From contig LSRX01000010.1 of NCBI GenBank assembly GCA_001939145.1, positions 1,721,349-1,785,348 on the forward strand: a stretch of DNA of 64,000 bases, in the 5' to 3' direction. This DNA is from Symbiodinium microadriaticum (taxonomy: Eukaryota > Sar > Dinophyceae > Suessiales > Symbiodiniaceae). The notes beneath the pieces were generated by a model. That model was not told where the DNA came from. It ran no database searches and saw only the letters and a program-made list of their open reading frames with translations. Numbering within the stretch: position 1 is the stretch's first letter; each line of letters opens with the position of its first letter. Made by a program: the position numbers and the translations under genes. This document shows positions 1 to 11,614 of this stretch, piece after piece.

Positions 1-1560
1 TGGCCGAGATTTTGGTGTAGTCTGCGTAGTGCCGTGGCTATGGTGTTCGGAGTGCCCTCGCCGAATGTGATTCCTCCCGCTCCCATCACAGGTCCATCGC
101 TTGAACCTCGTTGTTGCCCTTCACAGGTCACCGCACAAACTTGGTGAACACGGTCGTGGCATTGTAGGCCAATGTTGTCGTCCTTATTCTTGAACAATAC
201 CAGGAAGAAGTCCTCGTCGTCCCCACTCCAATGCTGCTGAAAGTTCTCGCGGATGGCGACAAAACCGTCGTGGATTAGCAGCGTGTCCTTTACGCTGCCA
301 TCGATGACAACAGCTCCTCCACTATGTAACTGGTTCCCGACGAGCTCGGTCAGGGCGTCGTTGGGTTGGTCACCCTTTCCTCTCAGATGTACCCGAAGTT
401 CTCGTGGATACCCTCCGTTCACGATGTGGTGGGCCGCCTCCTTGCCTTCCGGTGTTCTGTAGTCTTCCCAAGACATCGGTTCCATCACGTCCTTGTCCAA
501 GTTGGCAGCCTCTTCGGTCGCCTCAGTGCCGCCGATCTCAAACATCACAAGAGGGCTCTTGATGACTTCAGGAAAGACATGGTCCGACATGTAGGAGCCG
601 GCAGCACAAACAAGAGAGGCCAGCATCACGCTGATCTTGGCGGCGTTATTGTAGATCTCTTTCCTGATGCTTCGACGGGGTCGGCGGTCGGGTTGAGAAA
701 CGCCTTCTTCTGCTCCAATGCCACCACGAGGAAGCGGGAAGCCACAGTTGCGCAGGAAGTCCTTGGTGTGGCGCTTGGCCTTGATGATACCACGGGTGGT
801 GTGGTATGTAAGACACCATCGACTGCCTCGCCAGGGCTCTGTACCATGCTTGAGGAACGGGTCAAACTCGTAGAAGCGGCCGTTGGTGTTGTGGTTCTTC
901 CCTGGGACCCATTGCCCGGAACCTATTCGCCTCCATTTGACGTCGGCGTCGATGTTGTCCTCGCTCACGCCTCTGTCTTCCACCCAGACTTCTCCTCCGG
1001 CTTCTTGTCCAATTGAGAATGTATAGTTCTTGCTACCGCGGAGGTTGTTGTAGTCGTGGTGGACCTCGGTCTTCGCGTCGCGAGCCACAGTGATGGAAGA
1101 CCATTTTGCATGTTCGCCAAGTCGGCGGCGAGCGAACTCGTTCAAATACCTCACCATTCCACTGTTCTCTCGGGTCTTGTTTGTAACACCGAGTACTCCT
1201 CCATGCGTGTACAGACCGTAGGTGTGGTAGGTGACCTTTGCATGCTTGGCGCCAAAGACATCATCGCGCTGCGTCTTAACCTGCTGGAGCTGGGTAGAGT
1301 TGAGGAGCCTCAGCAACGTAGCGTTCGAATAGTCACATTTAGCAATGGCCTCGACGAAAACATCGCGGGCATCACCAGGTCGATGAGTGCACTCGTAGTT
1401 GTAGTACTTGTTGTCCTTGGCTCGCTCGAGGTCATACTCGGAGAGGAAAACATCGTTGGTGGCCGCGTCCTCGTCCTTCCCACAGCAGCCCTTGGGGTGC
1501 TCAACGGTCTTACTGCCAAATTGGTTGCCGTCGTGCTCATACTTTGGTTTGGGGGGATCA
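1..1560 (-). CDS. Oxygenase-like domain and start of integrase, element A polyprotein (runs off window)
   Basis: Continuously open on the minus strand to base 1, with no stop. From about 1250 it reads a segment with THGGVLGVTNKTR, then EVHHDYNN (HxD at 1061-1053), GGEVWVED, and then KHGTEPWRGSRWCLTYHTTR, whose His is at 848-846 and whose Arg nine residues later is at 821-819. HxD...H...R is the metal and 2-oxoglutarate ligand pattern of Fe(II)/2OG dioxygenases. Element B has the same arrangement. Then follow about 220 residues of unknown role and, at the edge, GITFGEG...LRRLHQNLGH, a typical Copia GAG-pre-integrase start. Upstream of the domain is a Cys/His-rich stretch (CC, then C-x-H, then C). 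Biochemical activity is inferred from motif spacing only. Confidence 0.75.
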
Positions 1561-1687
1561 CATCCTCTAGGAGGTCGTCGTAGTTCAAGTCCAAGGTCTC
1601 CATGATGCCCCCGATCACGTTTCTCGCAAAGCTCTTTCTCGTCTGCAGGTGCGAGATACCCCACAGACGAGCTCGCGCACCCTTCTC

Positions 1688-2581
1688 TCACTTCCTGGTC
1701 GGAGTGTTTCCGACCTTCGCCTTGTCCTTCAACACCGCGAGGCGTGCCTCCAGCTTCTGGATCTCCTCGAGAGTGTCCTTGTCGATCTCCGCGTCCATCT
1801 GTGCCTCGTATCCGGAACTCGAAGCTCCGCGCTTCGTTGTCTTCGGTGGGATCGGGTAGTCGTCGTGCTTGCCCGGCAATGATGTCATCTTCCACTCGCT
1901 CGTCCATGCCGAGGCCTCTGATGGCTGGCTCGATGTCGCCCAAGGTGGGTCCTCGTTGTAGGGGACCGCCGCGTTCTTCTCGATGGAGGGCTCGAGGTGG
2001 CCGTAGTGCTTCTGGTACTGGTCCTCCTCCCACCACTTCGCGTAGCGCACCAGTTCCACGTGGGGATTGCCATTCATCCTCACCTCTCGGGCCGCCCACA
2101 TCCCATACTCCTTGGGGATCTCCTGAAACTCCCAGCCCTTGTACTTCCCGATCTTCATGAGCTCGTTGGCTGGGGTCCCGACGTGGTCCCTCACCAGGCG
2201 GAGAAGGTTGCCCTTTGTGATGTTCGAGGGGAACTGCACGCCGAGCTCGGTGGCCTTGACCTTCAACTCCGGCAGGGTCAAGTTGGTCACGGATCGCATC
2301 TGGTGTCCAGCGTTCGAGGTCGCATCGTTCATCCTGTGCTCCTGGATCACCGCTTTCAACTCCTCGCAAGACCACGTCCTGTGCACCACCAACCCGAGGC
2401 GGTTGGCTTCGCTCAACAACTGCACCTTGTTCATCTTGCTGATTGCCGGGGGTTTGCATGGCGCGTCCATGTCCACCGGTGGTAGCAAGAGGGGATTGCG
2501 AGGGGCAGCTATTCGAAAGCTTAGCAAAAGTGCTTCTCCCAATCCACAAAGTCTCAAAAGCGCGATCCGCATCACCCTCAC
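1688..2581 (-). CDS. SAP-like / GKYKGxxF segment of element A polyprotein
   Basis: A 297-codon open frame whose real homology seems to begin near residue 45, where the gag-protease frame breaks. Residues ~48-84 and ~100-134 each look like a SAP-type helix-extended-helix (pattern: Leu-rich helix, LGL or LGV turn, second helix), known in other proteins as DNA-binding modules. Residues ~144-182 carry GKYKGWEFQEIPKEYGMW, resembling the short GKYKG...P..YL.W motif of phage and nuclease proteins. A Glu/Lys-rich coiled-coil-like tail follows (~260-290). It ends at TGA 1688-1690, after which the same frame continues with similar composition, so the stop may be a mutation. The domain names are my inference from pattern. 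It lies between protease and oxygenase-like domain. Confidence 0.6.
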   Translation of the reverse strand: MRVMRIALLRLCGLGEALLLSFRIAAPRNPLLLPPVDMDAPCKPPAISKMNKVQLLSEANRLGLVVHRTWSCEELKAVIQEHRMNDATSNAGHQMRSVTNLTLPELKVKATELGVQFPSNITKGNLLRLVRDHVGTPANELMKIGKYKGWEFQEIPKEYGMWAAREVRMNGNPHVELVRYAKWWEEDQYQKHYGHLEPSIEKNAAVPYNEDPPWATSSQPSEASAWTSEWKMTSLPGKHDDYPIPPKTTKRGASSSGYEAQMDAEIDKDTLEEIQKLEARLAVLKDKAKVGNTPTRK

Positions 2582-5237
2582 CCCATCGATCTACGACAGC
2601 TTCGATGGGCTTCTCAGTCCTGCAGCAAAACCCTTCCGTAACTCGAACATCACCGATTGATCTCAACAGCATGTCTTTCTGAATGATCGACTGGGTCTTC
2701 CATGCACGGGGATTGCAAAGTGCTCTGCGAGGGGTAACGTGGATCCTATGCCATGCAAACTCGCTCTCCAACCAAAAGTCTGTAGTAATCTTAGTCCTCT
2801 TCCACCATGCAATAAACGACACTTCATGAAGACGATCTTGGGTCAACAGCTCGCGAACTTCGGGTGACAACTTCTTGTCGTAGAAGATCTTATACTGTGA
2901 ACCCCAAACAGGTTGAGCCCGAGCCTGTGTAGACGTAGTAGTAGGCATCGTCGTAGAAGCAGTAGTTTCACGGTTGGTGGCGTTGTCGGGGCTGTGGAGA
3001 ACCTGTGGTGTTGGAGCAGCAGAGGTAGTAGTTGTGGTATGGGGTCTAGTAGGCCTTGCTTCAGGTGCTTGCGGAAAACCAACCTCAGACACTGCAAACG
3101 CCATGTACACTCGACTCTCGGAGACTCCGCCGTCTTGGATCACGAGCTTTGCACAGTCATCGTCGCATCTTGCTGGCGCGATGGGAATTGCCGGGTGGCC
3201 GGATGAAGTGGTCACCAAGGGAAACTCGCGCAGCCCGACCTTCGTGAAATCTGCTGAGTTTTGAGCCAGGTCGTACACCATGCCGAGTTGGGCCAGCGCA
3301 GACTTCGACAGCAACAGCGGGATGTCGCCATTGATGATTGACGTTTTCATCTCAACCACCTTGTCTCCGAGCTTGAAGCGAACTAGCACATGAAAGGCTG
3401 AATGATGAATCCTGCCAGTACCGAACTTGAAGGCTTCAGACTCCCGAACCAGCTGAGGCTTGCCTTGGAACTGCTCGGTGTGCTCGGTGTACTGCTGGAG
3501 CCACACAGTTCCAGCAACAGACTTTGCGCAGGCTGTGTCGGTGATGCCGAGGAGCGTCTTGCCCTCGTGCTTGAGTGCGTAGACCTCGGCGGGCACATGG
3601 TGGCACATATCGACTTCCTTCGGTCCACCGCGGTTCGGACACTCTGGATCTTTGTGCCAGTGCCCCTTTTTCCCACAGCTCATGCAGTAGGACTTCGCCT
3701 TCATTAGTTTGACCTTTTCTTCTCTTGAAGAACTGGGCATCTGTCCTCCGCGATCTCGTCCCCCACCTGCGGCTCGGTCACCTTGGTATCCTCTCGCTCG
3801 ACTCTGCTCCTTGTACTTGTCCTTTGCGGACTGGTACGTCGCGTAGGCAATGGCCACCTCCTCTGGAATACCATCGCCATCGAAGTCCTCAAGCTCCTCG
3901 TCCTCGTCAGCGCCAGGGCCATCGTCGCCCGCCTCAGTGAGGTGGGCAGTGTGTGGTTTCCTGCCCCGAGCTTCCCACGGTTTACGATGGCCACGATCGT
4001 GTAGCACGGCTGCTTGCTGGAGTTTTCCAAGATGGTATTGGTTACCCACACTCGCAAGGAGATTGAGTTCTTGAGGCTCATCCAGTTGTAAGCGGTCTAC
4101 GTACAACCAGGCTGCACATTCTTGCGGCAACGAACATCCTACTTCGCGAAGTCGAGCATGTAGTCGGTCGTACTCTGTATTGTACTCACGAATCGACTGA
4201 GAGGGCTTACGGCGTAGTTTCCTGAAGAATTCGCTGAAGGCGCGCCCTATGCGCGCGACTTCCAGGTCGAGGAAGCGGGCGTTCAACCACTGCACGAAGT
4301 ACTCGACCCCATCGCTGCTGGCCAACCTGTCGACAGACAACTCTTCAGCTGCTATCCATGCCTTGCCGGTCAAGTTCTGGTAGAGCACGAGTCCTTGCTG
4401 TGTTGCCGGAAGAAGCGTCATGCGACGCCAAGCTTCCACTTGGCGAAGATAGCTGCGAGCAGAGCCACCCACGTCCTCGCCATCCTCGCCACTGAAACTC
4501 GGAACTGCAAGCTTCTCGGAGGCACGTCCGCCTCCGGGAACCAAAGCCTGATTACCGCCCTGGGCCTTGAAGCCGCCGTTGTCAAAGAACGACCATCCAT
4601 TCCACGCCGTGCCTTGCTTGGCACCGCCGTTGCTCCATGCCGCTTGTTGTCGGTCGGGATAATCGCGTTCTCGTTCTTGATCAGCTCGTCCATCTGCCCA
4701 GGGATCCCGCCATGGATCTTGGCGTCCGTCTTCTTGTCGGTGATCCTGCCAATCTCCACGTTCCTTCCATTCGGCCCTTGTCTTGTTTCCAGACCAAGGA
4801 TCGTTGCCATCTCGCCAAGGGTCTTGATTGCCCCGCTGCTTGCGTACTGAAGTGTCTCCACCGTCTATGGTAGTAGATGCTGCCGTGTCCCAGCTACTTC
4901 GCCTGTTCCAGTCTGTCCACTCCGCCCGCTTGTCACCGGTTTCCCAGCTGTTTCCCCACGGCTGCTCCCGATGTACATCCCATTGACCATATCCATGATC
5001 ACTCCACTCGCGCTGAGTGCTGTCCGGTGCGGACTGACCTTGCTGCGAAGAACTGGAACCATCGTTGTCGCCTCGTCCGACACAAGGACGAGCTGTGTTC
5101 TTGCCAAAAGTAGGCTCCGGGGGAACCTCAGGTGCTACTGGGTGAGCATCGTCAACATCAAAACCAGGTGGTGGTCCATCAACTGCAGAAGGATCACTAT
5201 GAGGTAGCCGACTTCCATGAACCGTTGGGCCCGACAT
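2441..5237 (-). CDS. Gag-protease polyprotein of element A
   Basis: Open from ATG 5237-5235 for about 930 codons. Residues ~1-220 are polar and rich in W, R, D, G and N. Residues ~230-420 are a Copia-type gag core, with the signature LNLLASVGNQY near residue 391. An acidic linker follows, then a zinc knuckle at residue ~518 (CMSCGKKGH...C, with two extra residues before the last Cys), then the protease: ITDTACAKS with catalytic Asp ~567, and GDIPLLLSKSAL as the flap/C-terminal motif. After the protease comes a Thr/Ala-rich linker and a Trp-rich segment. Homology leaves this frame at a run of five C near 2450 and resumes in the next frame, which suggests a 1-nt indel or a programmed shift. Function: particle protein and processing enzyme of the retroelement. 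Confidence 0.85.
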
Positions 5238-5262
5238 GGCACTAGGACCTACAGGAGCCGAG

Positions 5263-5274
5263 GCTCCGCTACCA
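5263..5274 (-). promoter_or_regulatory. Primer binding site of element A (initiator tRNA-Met type)
   Basis: The minus strand reads TGGTAGCGGAGC one base after the LTR. Its complement ends in GCUACCA, which fits the acceptor end of eukaryotic initiator tRNA-Met, the usual primer of Ty1/Copia elements. The match to this organism's own tRNA cannot be checked here. Confidence 0.6.
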
Positions 5275-5275
5275 A

Positions 5276-5500
5276 TGTGAAACTCAAAGTGCCAAGAGGG
5301 AACTGCTACGTAGTTACAGGGGGCCTACGACTAATCCCTCCCGGCCTGCTGGTGGACGTCGACACTTTTCGTCCGCTTCTTGCAAAATGCCTTCGGTCGA
5401 GGCACACTTCTGCTGTTAGCCCTGATGAGAACCAATGCGTTCATACTCGAAGGGAAACAAACTGCCAACACGAATGCCACTAGTTCTTTCAAGTTTCACA
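5276..5500 (-). repeat. 5' LTR of element A
   Basis: 225 bp bounded by a perfect 9-bp terminal inverted repeat (TGTGAAACT ... AGTTTCACA), giving the TG...CA ends of LTRs. It lies 38 bp before the gag ATG, with a tRNA-like primer binding site one base inside. The partner LTR is outside the window, so identity and age cannot be judged. Confidence 0.75.
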
Positions 5501-5823
<323 letters not shown>

Positions 5824-6224
5824 TAGGAGGAGCTCTGGGTCCTAAACCCAAAACCCTAAACCAAGGCTGAGGGCCAAGAATGGGCTTCGGAAGTTTGGGT
5901 TTTCAGGATTAGGAAGTCTAGGAACTGGCGGTTTCTGGAGGAAGGGGTCGTCGTCGCAGTCGTAGTCGCAGTTACCCTAAACCCTATTGTAAGTCATTGT
6001 AAGTTATAACTCCTAAGCCCTGAGCACTCTCTTCGAGTGGCCACTTATTGTAAGCTAACCTGGCCGAGTCATCGAGCGGAGCTTTCGTGTGCGCGACGGC
6101 TATGCCTTGCAACACACGCGGCTCCTTGCACTATGGCTTTTTTTGACTAAAGCATCCTCACATCAATGTTTATAATAGAATATAATATACAAACATGCGT
6201 ATGTCATGTGCGAGCATGCATGCA

Positions 6225-6365
6225 TATGTACATAACACACACACACACATCTGTATATATGTTTGTGTACATATACATACATATATATATATATGTACAT
6301 GTACATGCATACATACATCCATGCATGCATGCATGCCTGCATTGCCTGCATGCATGCACATGTAT
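6225..6365. repeat. Microsatellite (CA/TA/TGCA-rich)
   Basis: Short alternating runs of ACAC, TATA, ACAT and TGCATGCA; open frames here on both strands only reflect the repeat. Confidence 0.9.
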
Positions 6366-6970
6366 AACTTCGCCTTGGAAGCCTGTGCGAGACTTATCGC
6401 GATAAGGAATGAACCTTGCCGGGCAGGATGATTACAGCCCAAAAGCCATGCAGAAAGGCTCTAGACGACATAAAGCCTACACCGGAGACCTTTGAAGCCC
6501 GAAACAGCCGAACCTCACATTCCATATAGATGCGCTCTTCGTGCCCCAGAGGTAGCGGAGATGCCTCAGGCTTCCAGAAGCCGACCGCGACTCTTGTTGC
6601 TGCTACAAGAGGGGCCTTAGTAATTCGAATAGGGTTTCGGTGTATACAGGCAAAAACAACTTTTTTTTGGGCCCCTGTGTTACAGCTTGTGGCCTTGGGG
6701 TTTGGGTGCACGCCGTTTGCACTGCTTGGAAGGTGTTTCAGGATTCAGGGTTTGAGGTGGAGGCTTCAGGGCTGGAGTTTGTGGCGTAGGGTTTAGGGGT
6801 TTAGGGTGTAGGGTTTAGGCGCATGGGCTTTGGGCCATCACGTGTTGGATGTTTGTTGCCAACGTCCATAGTACTACATACAGGGTTTAGGGTTTAAAGT
6901 TGTAAGGTTTTCAGACAAATGCTAGTCACCGCCGTAGATTCATCAAATCCCTTAGCTATGGCCCTGCAAT

Positions 6971-7073
6971 ACGGTTGATGATATAAATCCTGCATTACCA
7001 ATAATAAGGAATATACCATAATTCCCATAGATTAGGGTCCTTAAGGTAATGCAGGATTTCGATCATCAACAGT
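6971..7073. repeat. Hairpin element family A, copy 1
   Basis: About 103 bp with ~26-bp terminal inverted repeats (gttgatgatataaatcctgc / gcaggatttcgatcatcaac). A second copy lies in enolase intron 3 at 8555-8661. Confidence 0.8.
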
Positions 7074-7499
7074 AGTAGCCTGAGCTCCCGACGGTGCATA
7101 TCCAAGGAAGCTGATGTCGGCCATGCTCACGGCCCCTCAAGCGGGTGGCGACGACAGGACGCCGCTTCCATGGCCCAAAAGCCTTTGATGCCTGTAGGGA
7201 CTGGGACCCTCAAGAGCACAGATGGGTGGGAGGGTTCTGGTGTGATTTGCATGAAGGTTTAGGACTTCGCCCCAAGTATATGCCTTGAAAATAAACACAA
7301 GCCTCTGTTGCGGAGCCCTCTTGGGATTCCGAACATGCCGTGATGTAGCCGAAGGTCTGACCCAAACAGGGTCAACGTAGGCCACAAAAGCCCTTCAATG
7401 CCCTCTGTCGAAGTATCTAGGCCTCTTAACCCTAAACCCTAAACCCTCATCGCTATAAGTCTGACAAAGGGTTCGGGGAGTCTCTGGTGCAGGATTGTT

Positions 7500-9910
7500 A
7501 TGATCCGCGCCCGTGAGATCTACGACTCCAGAGGGAACCCCACCGTCGAGGCGTGGTAGGGCAGTGAAGGTTTGGATTGGGGCTGAAGGGTTATAGATCA
7601 TAGATGCTCGAAATGATCCTCGAAAAGCAGTACAGATCGCCAAAGCAACACCCCAACCCCTAAAACGCTGAAACTGCAGCCCTGCCCTAAACTCCTAAAC
7701 CAGCCTTTCACGACACCCTCTGAGCCCCAAGCCCTAGAAGCCCTCATCCCTAAACAGGTCGATCTCGTCACCGAGACCTCACTGTTCCGTGCAGCGGTGC
7801 CCTCCGGTGCGTCGACGGGGATCTACGAGGCCCTGGAGTTGATAGAGGTTTAGGGTTCAGGGGTTGGGGTTCTGTAGGGTTCCGCTTCAGGGAGTTGGGG
7901 TTCATGCAGAGTTGAAGTCGTGAGTTGAGCGATTTGTGTGGTTGGGAGGCCCGGGGTTTGGTTGCAGACTATTCAGGGCAGAGTTTCGGGATTTGGTACT
8001 GCGCTTTGCACCATCCCAGAGTGGGTACTCTGTAATGCTCAGATGAGGGTCACCCACAGCATTCGTAAATGGCTTTGTCGGAACCACATGGGGACCCCTC
8101 CAGTCAAGCAGTATTTTACGAAGGATGCTTACACGAAGCCACTCTTTATAGAGCCCTTCTGAAACCCCCAAAAGACATCCTTATAAAAATCCCAGCTTTT
8201 TCGACTTAACCCTAAACCCTAAACCCTACACCCTAAACCCCTCCCTAAACCCTATAAACGCTAAACCCCTAAACCCTAAGCCCTACACCCTACACCCTAA
8301 ACCCTAAAAGGCCCGGAAAAAGCCCTGGATTTTCTTCAGGCCCTCGAGCTCCGGGATGGCGACAAGACGCGGCTCCTGGGGAAGGGACCCTGGGACCCAA
8401 GAGAGGTTTAGGGTTGAGGGTTTAGGGTTTTAGGGGTTTAGGGGTTTAGGGTTTTAGGGGTTTAGGGTTTAGGGGTTTATGGCTTTAGGGGTTTAAGGTT
8501 TAGGGGTTTAGGGTTTAGGTTCTCTTTCTCCTGCCTTCCTTGTAGGGGGTACCTACGGTTGATGATATAGATCCTGCATCATCCATAAATAAGGGAATAT
8601 GACCATCATTCCCATAGTTTTAGGGTCCTTAGGGTAATGCAGGATTTATATCATCAACAGTATGTGTAGGGTTTCTTCAAGGGAAGTGTACGCTGTTAGG
8701 GGTTCTGTTAAGGGACTATACAGGGTTTGGGGTTCCTTCAGGCTACTATAGGGTCTAGGGCTAGGGTTCCTTCATCGGCTCTTTATCTTGGATTCCCCTT
8801 TTAAGAAGAGCTCTATAAAGCTCATAAAGGGCTGCTTGTATTGAGCCTTTCGGGGTCCTTTATTGTAAAGGGTTTCTCTCTGAGGATCCCCTTGAAAACA
8901 AATATCTATACGTAAAGCCCCTTAAAGGTTTCTGCTTCGATAAAGGTCCCTGTGAGGAGGCAAGGGCACGTTTTGGGGATCCGGTTGAGGGTTGAAGGCT
9001 TGGGATTTATGGTCTCGCCTTTAGAGTGTGGAGTTGAAATGTGCATGTACTTCTGGTCTAAACCAGCCCCCACAACGAACCCCAGGCGCTCGAGGCACCT
9101 GCGACTCACGATTTTTTCGTCGTGTGATAACAGGTTGAGGGTCACGGAGCATGAAGATGCTCCCAGGTGTGCTTAAAGCCGTGGCGAATATCAATGACAT
9201 CATCGCTCCGAAGCTGATTGGCATGAAGGTCACGGAGCAGGCCGCGAGAAGTGGGGAGGATGAAACCCGAAGTAGTATGAGGACAGCCAGACTCGAAATA
9301 GCATTCCCTAATAAACCTTAAACCCTAAACATTAAACGCTACCTTCCACAATGTGGATTTCGCTTAGCTGGATTGGCGAGGTGGAAAAAGGTGTTCAAAA
9401 AAAAACATTAAACATTGTCCACAATGCAAAGAACTTCCAGGCAATGCCTCAGAAATATCCGGGCCTTCCGCATAGGAAAGGACCCTCATATCGCTCCTCT
9501 TGGACCTAGAAAACAAGGGCTCCAGAAAGGGATCTACTGAGGCTTTTGTGGGTTCGAGCTGACAGGGTTCGTTCGCAAGGTTTTCAGGTTTGGGGCTTGG
9601 AGGGTTTAGGGTTTAGGTTTTCGGGGTTTGGGGCTTGGGGGGTTTAGGGTTTAGGGTTTAGAGCTTGGTTTTGGGGACCACAGGCCATGAGCTTACCAGG
9701 CTACTCTGGACAAGCTGATGGTCGAGCAGCTGGATGGCTCCAAGAACGAGTGGGGTTGGCCTGGGCCTTGGCATTTTGCACCACTTGGTAGTTTTTCAGG
9801 GCTTTTTCTCGCTGTCCTCATTTGGAAAGCTCCCTCTCTCTCCTTCTCTCCCTCTCTCCCCCTCTCCCTCTCTCCCTCTCTCCCTCTCCCTCTCCCTCTC
9901 CCTCTTCTCT

Positions 9911-9953
<43 letters not shown>

Positions 9954-11566
9954 CTCTTCTCTCTCTCTCTCTCGCGCGCTTTCTCTATCTCTACATACAT
10001 GTATATGTATACGTACCATGCCAAACAGCCCATGGTCTGGGCTACCTGACCTACTGCCGGACTTAGTCCACTTCGCCATTGCAGGTCCAAGTCGAAGCTG
10101 GGCGCCAACGCCATCTTGGCCGTTCAAGCCTTAGGCTTTACAGGGGTTCAACAAAGGGCCCTGGGTCCGTTATAGGGATTATAGGGTTTCCTGAAAGGGT
10201 TTCTATCAAGAAGGATTCGGATCAGGGTTCTAGTGGGCCTTACATAGATTAGCTCGGAATATCCACCTTAGTCCCTGAAGTACAGTCCTTCATCTTCTTA
10301 TGCTGTAATTGATCTCAAAACCGAAGACAAAATTGCCTGGCCCCAACATTTTTGGAGCTTTCGCGACTTAGAACTATGGGGTCGGGGCTGGTCTTGCGTC
10401 TCGAGCCTGTGGTGGCCATTTCTGGTTTTTCCGATGGAGGGAGGAAGACATGGCTGTGGGGAGGGGGTTAGTGGTTTGCGCTTTGGCTGGTTCTAAACCG
10501 CGAGGAGCAGGGCTGCTTCTGTACTTGGGTTAGCTTGGTAAGACGGCTTCCGCACCCACTACTGCAAGCCTAACCTCCATGCCCCAATATGTGGACTCGT
10601 TCCGTTCAATCAGGTTTCCATGGCCATATGCCGCGCTGGTGCTGCAGCGATGCAGGTGCCTCTCTATCAGCCAGGGGCCCAGACAGCTCTCTCTCTCTGT
10701 CCTCTGTGCTGGGTTGTGATGAAGTTTCCCGCAAAATCCAAGACCTCTCAAGTAATCCCGACCAACATGCAATGAACATTGCCTCGACTGAGTGCTACTG
10801 CTCGGTATAATCCTCACTGCGACCTCTTTCCCAACAGTCCCTGAAACCAGGCATGACAAGAAGCCTCGTACTTTTCGAAACCGAATCTATCGAATATCCT
10901 TTGCTCAGAGATTTCTGCCCGTGCTAGCGGCTATCCTATGGAGATCCTCCCCCCAAGGGTTCTCTGTCATTGACGCTCCTTCTCTTTATAGCCTTCCCGA
11001 ACACCTCCTGCTTTTCCCAGAGAACAGCGACTGCTCAGACTCCACTTGGGCCGGTGACCTTGAAGTCCAATTTTTCCGAAGACGTGAAGCCCACAAGGTA
11101 CATCGCGATGCTGGCAGGGAAGCCGACAGATCGCTTTGTGATGCCTGCACTCCGGCCATCAGAGGGGGGGGGGGAATTTGCGGGTGGGGTGTCTATACTG
11201 ACCGAACCCAGCGCACAGCTTACTTGGCTGCCCGATCTAGGCGCCTCTAGGGGACGTTTGTGTGTTTAGTTCGTAAACTTGCAACCTGCTGCGACTAAAC
11301 AGCCCAAGAAGAGTCCTTCATGCTTGAAGTTCAACAGAGATCACTTTGAGATTTTCTGCTTAAGTTATGCTGATCCATACAGTAGACCCTTTCGGCACTG
11401 TCGAATCTTGAACTGCCTCCTACTCGTAAACAGTTCACACGGCTCCATAGAGCCATGTAACTTCAGACGATGCGCTTCGGCTCTGCGTGTTGCTTAAGCG
11501 TAACGTGCATGGGTAGCCCTCTTGCGACCTCGCCGGGCCGCACATATATATATATATATACATATC

Positions 11567-11614
<48 letters not shown>

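Larger units (their letters stand above)
1..5500 (-). mobile_element. Copia-like LTR retroelement A, 5' portion (3' part outside window)
   Basis: Read on the minus strand, the order is LTR (5500-5276), primer binding site, gag, CCHC zinc knuckle, aspartic protease, SAP-like segment, oxygenase-like domain and the first residues of a GAG-pre-integrase motif (LHQNLGH) at the window edge. Integrase, reverse transcriptase and RNase H would lie to the left. The coding part is split by an apparent frameshift near 2445, a TGA at 1688-1690 and another shift near 1555, so this copy is probably defective unless those are sequencing errors. The element lies 188 bp before a plus-strand exon of glucose-6-phosphate isomerase, so it probably occupies an intron of that gene. 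The target duplication cannot be tested because the other end is missing. Confidence 0.9.

Noticed and set aside
366-1583. Plus-strand frames of 216 and 175 codons at the left end
   Set aside because: They are antisense to the retroelement A polyprotein, whose minus-strand translation has consistent motifs.
7801-8352. Exon 2 of enolase extended through GCCCTGGAGTTG
   Set aside because: This would give ALEL twice; ending exon 2 at GAG 7829 with a GC donor and starting exon 3 at 8340 keeps one ALEL and the correct frame.
9693-10134. Ser/Leu- and Glu/Arg-rich frames of up to 144 codons on both strands
   Set aside because: They follow the CT microsatellite in enolase intron 5; only the 59-nt and 37-nt enolase exons at the edges are real coding sequence.
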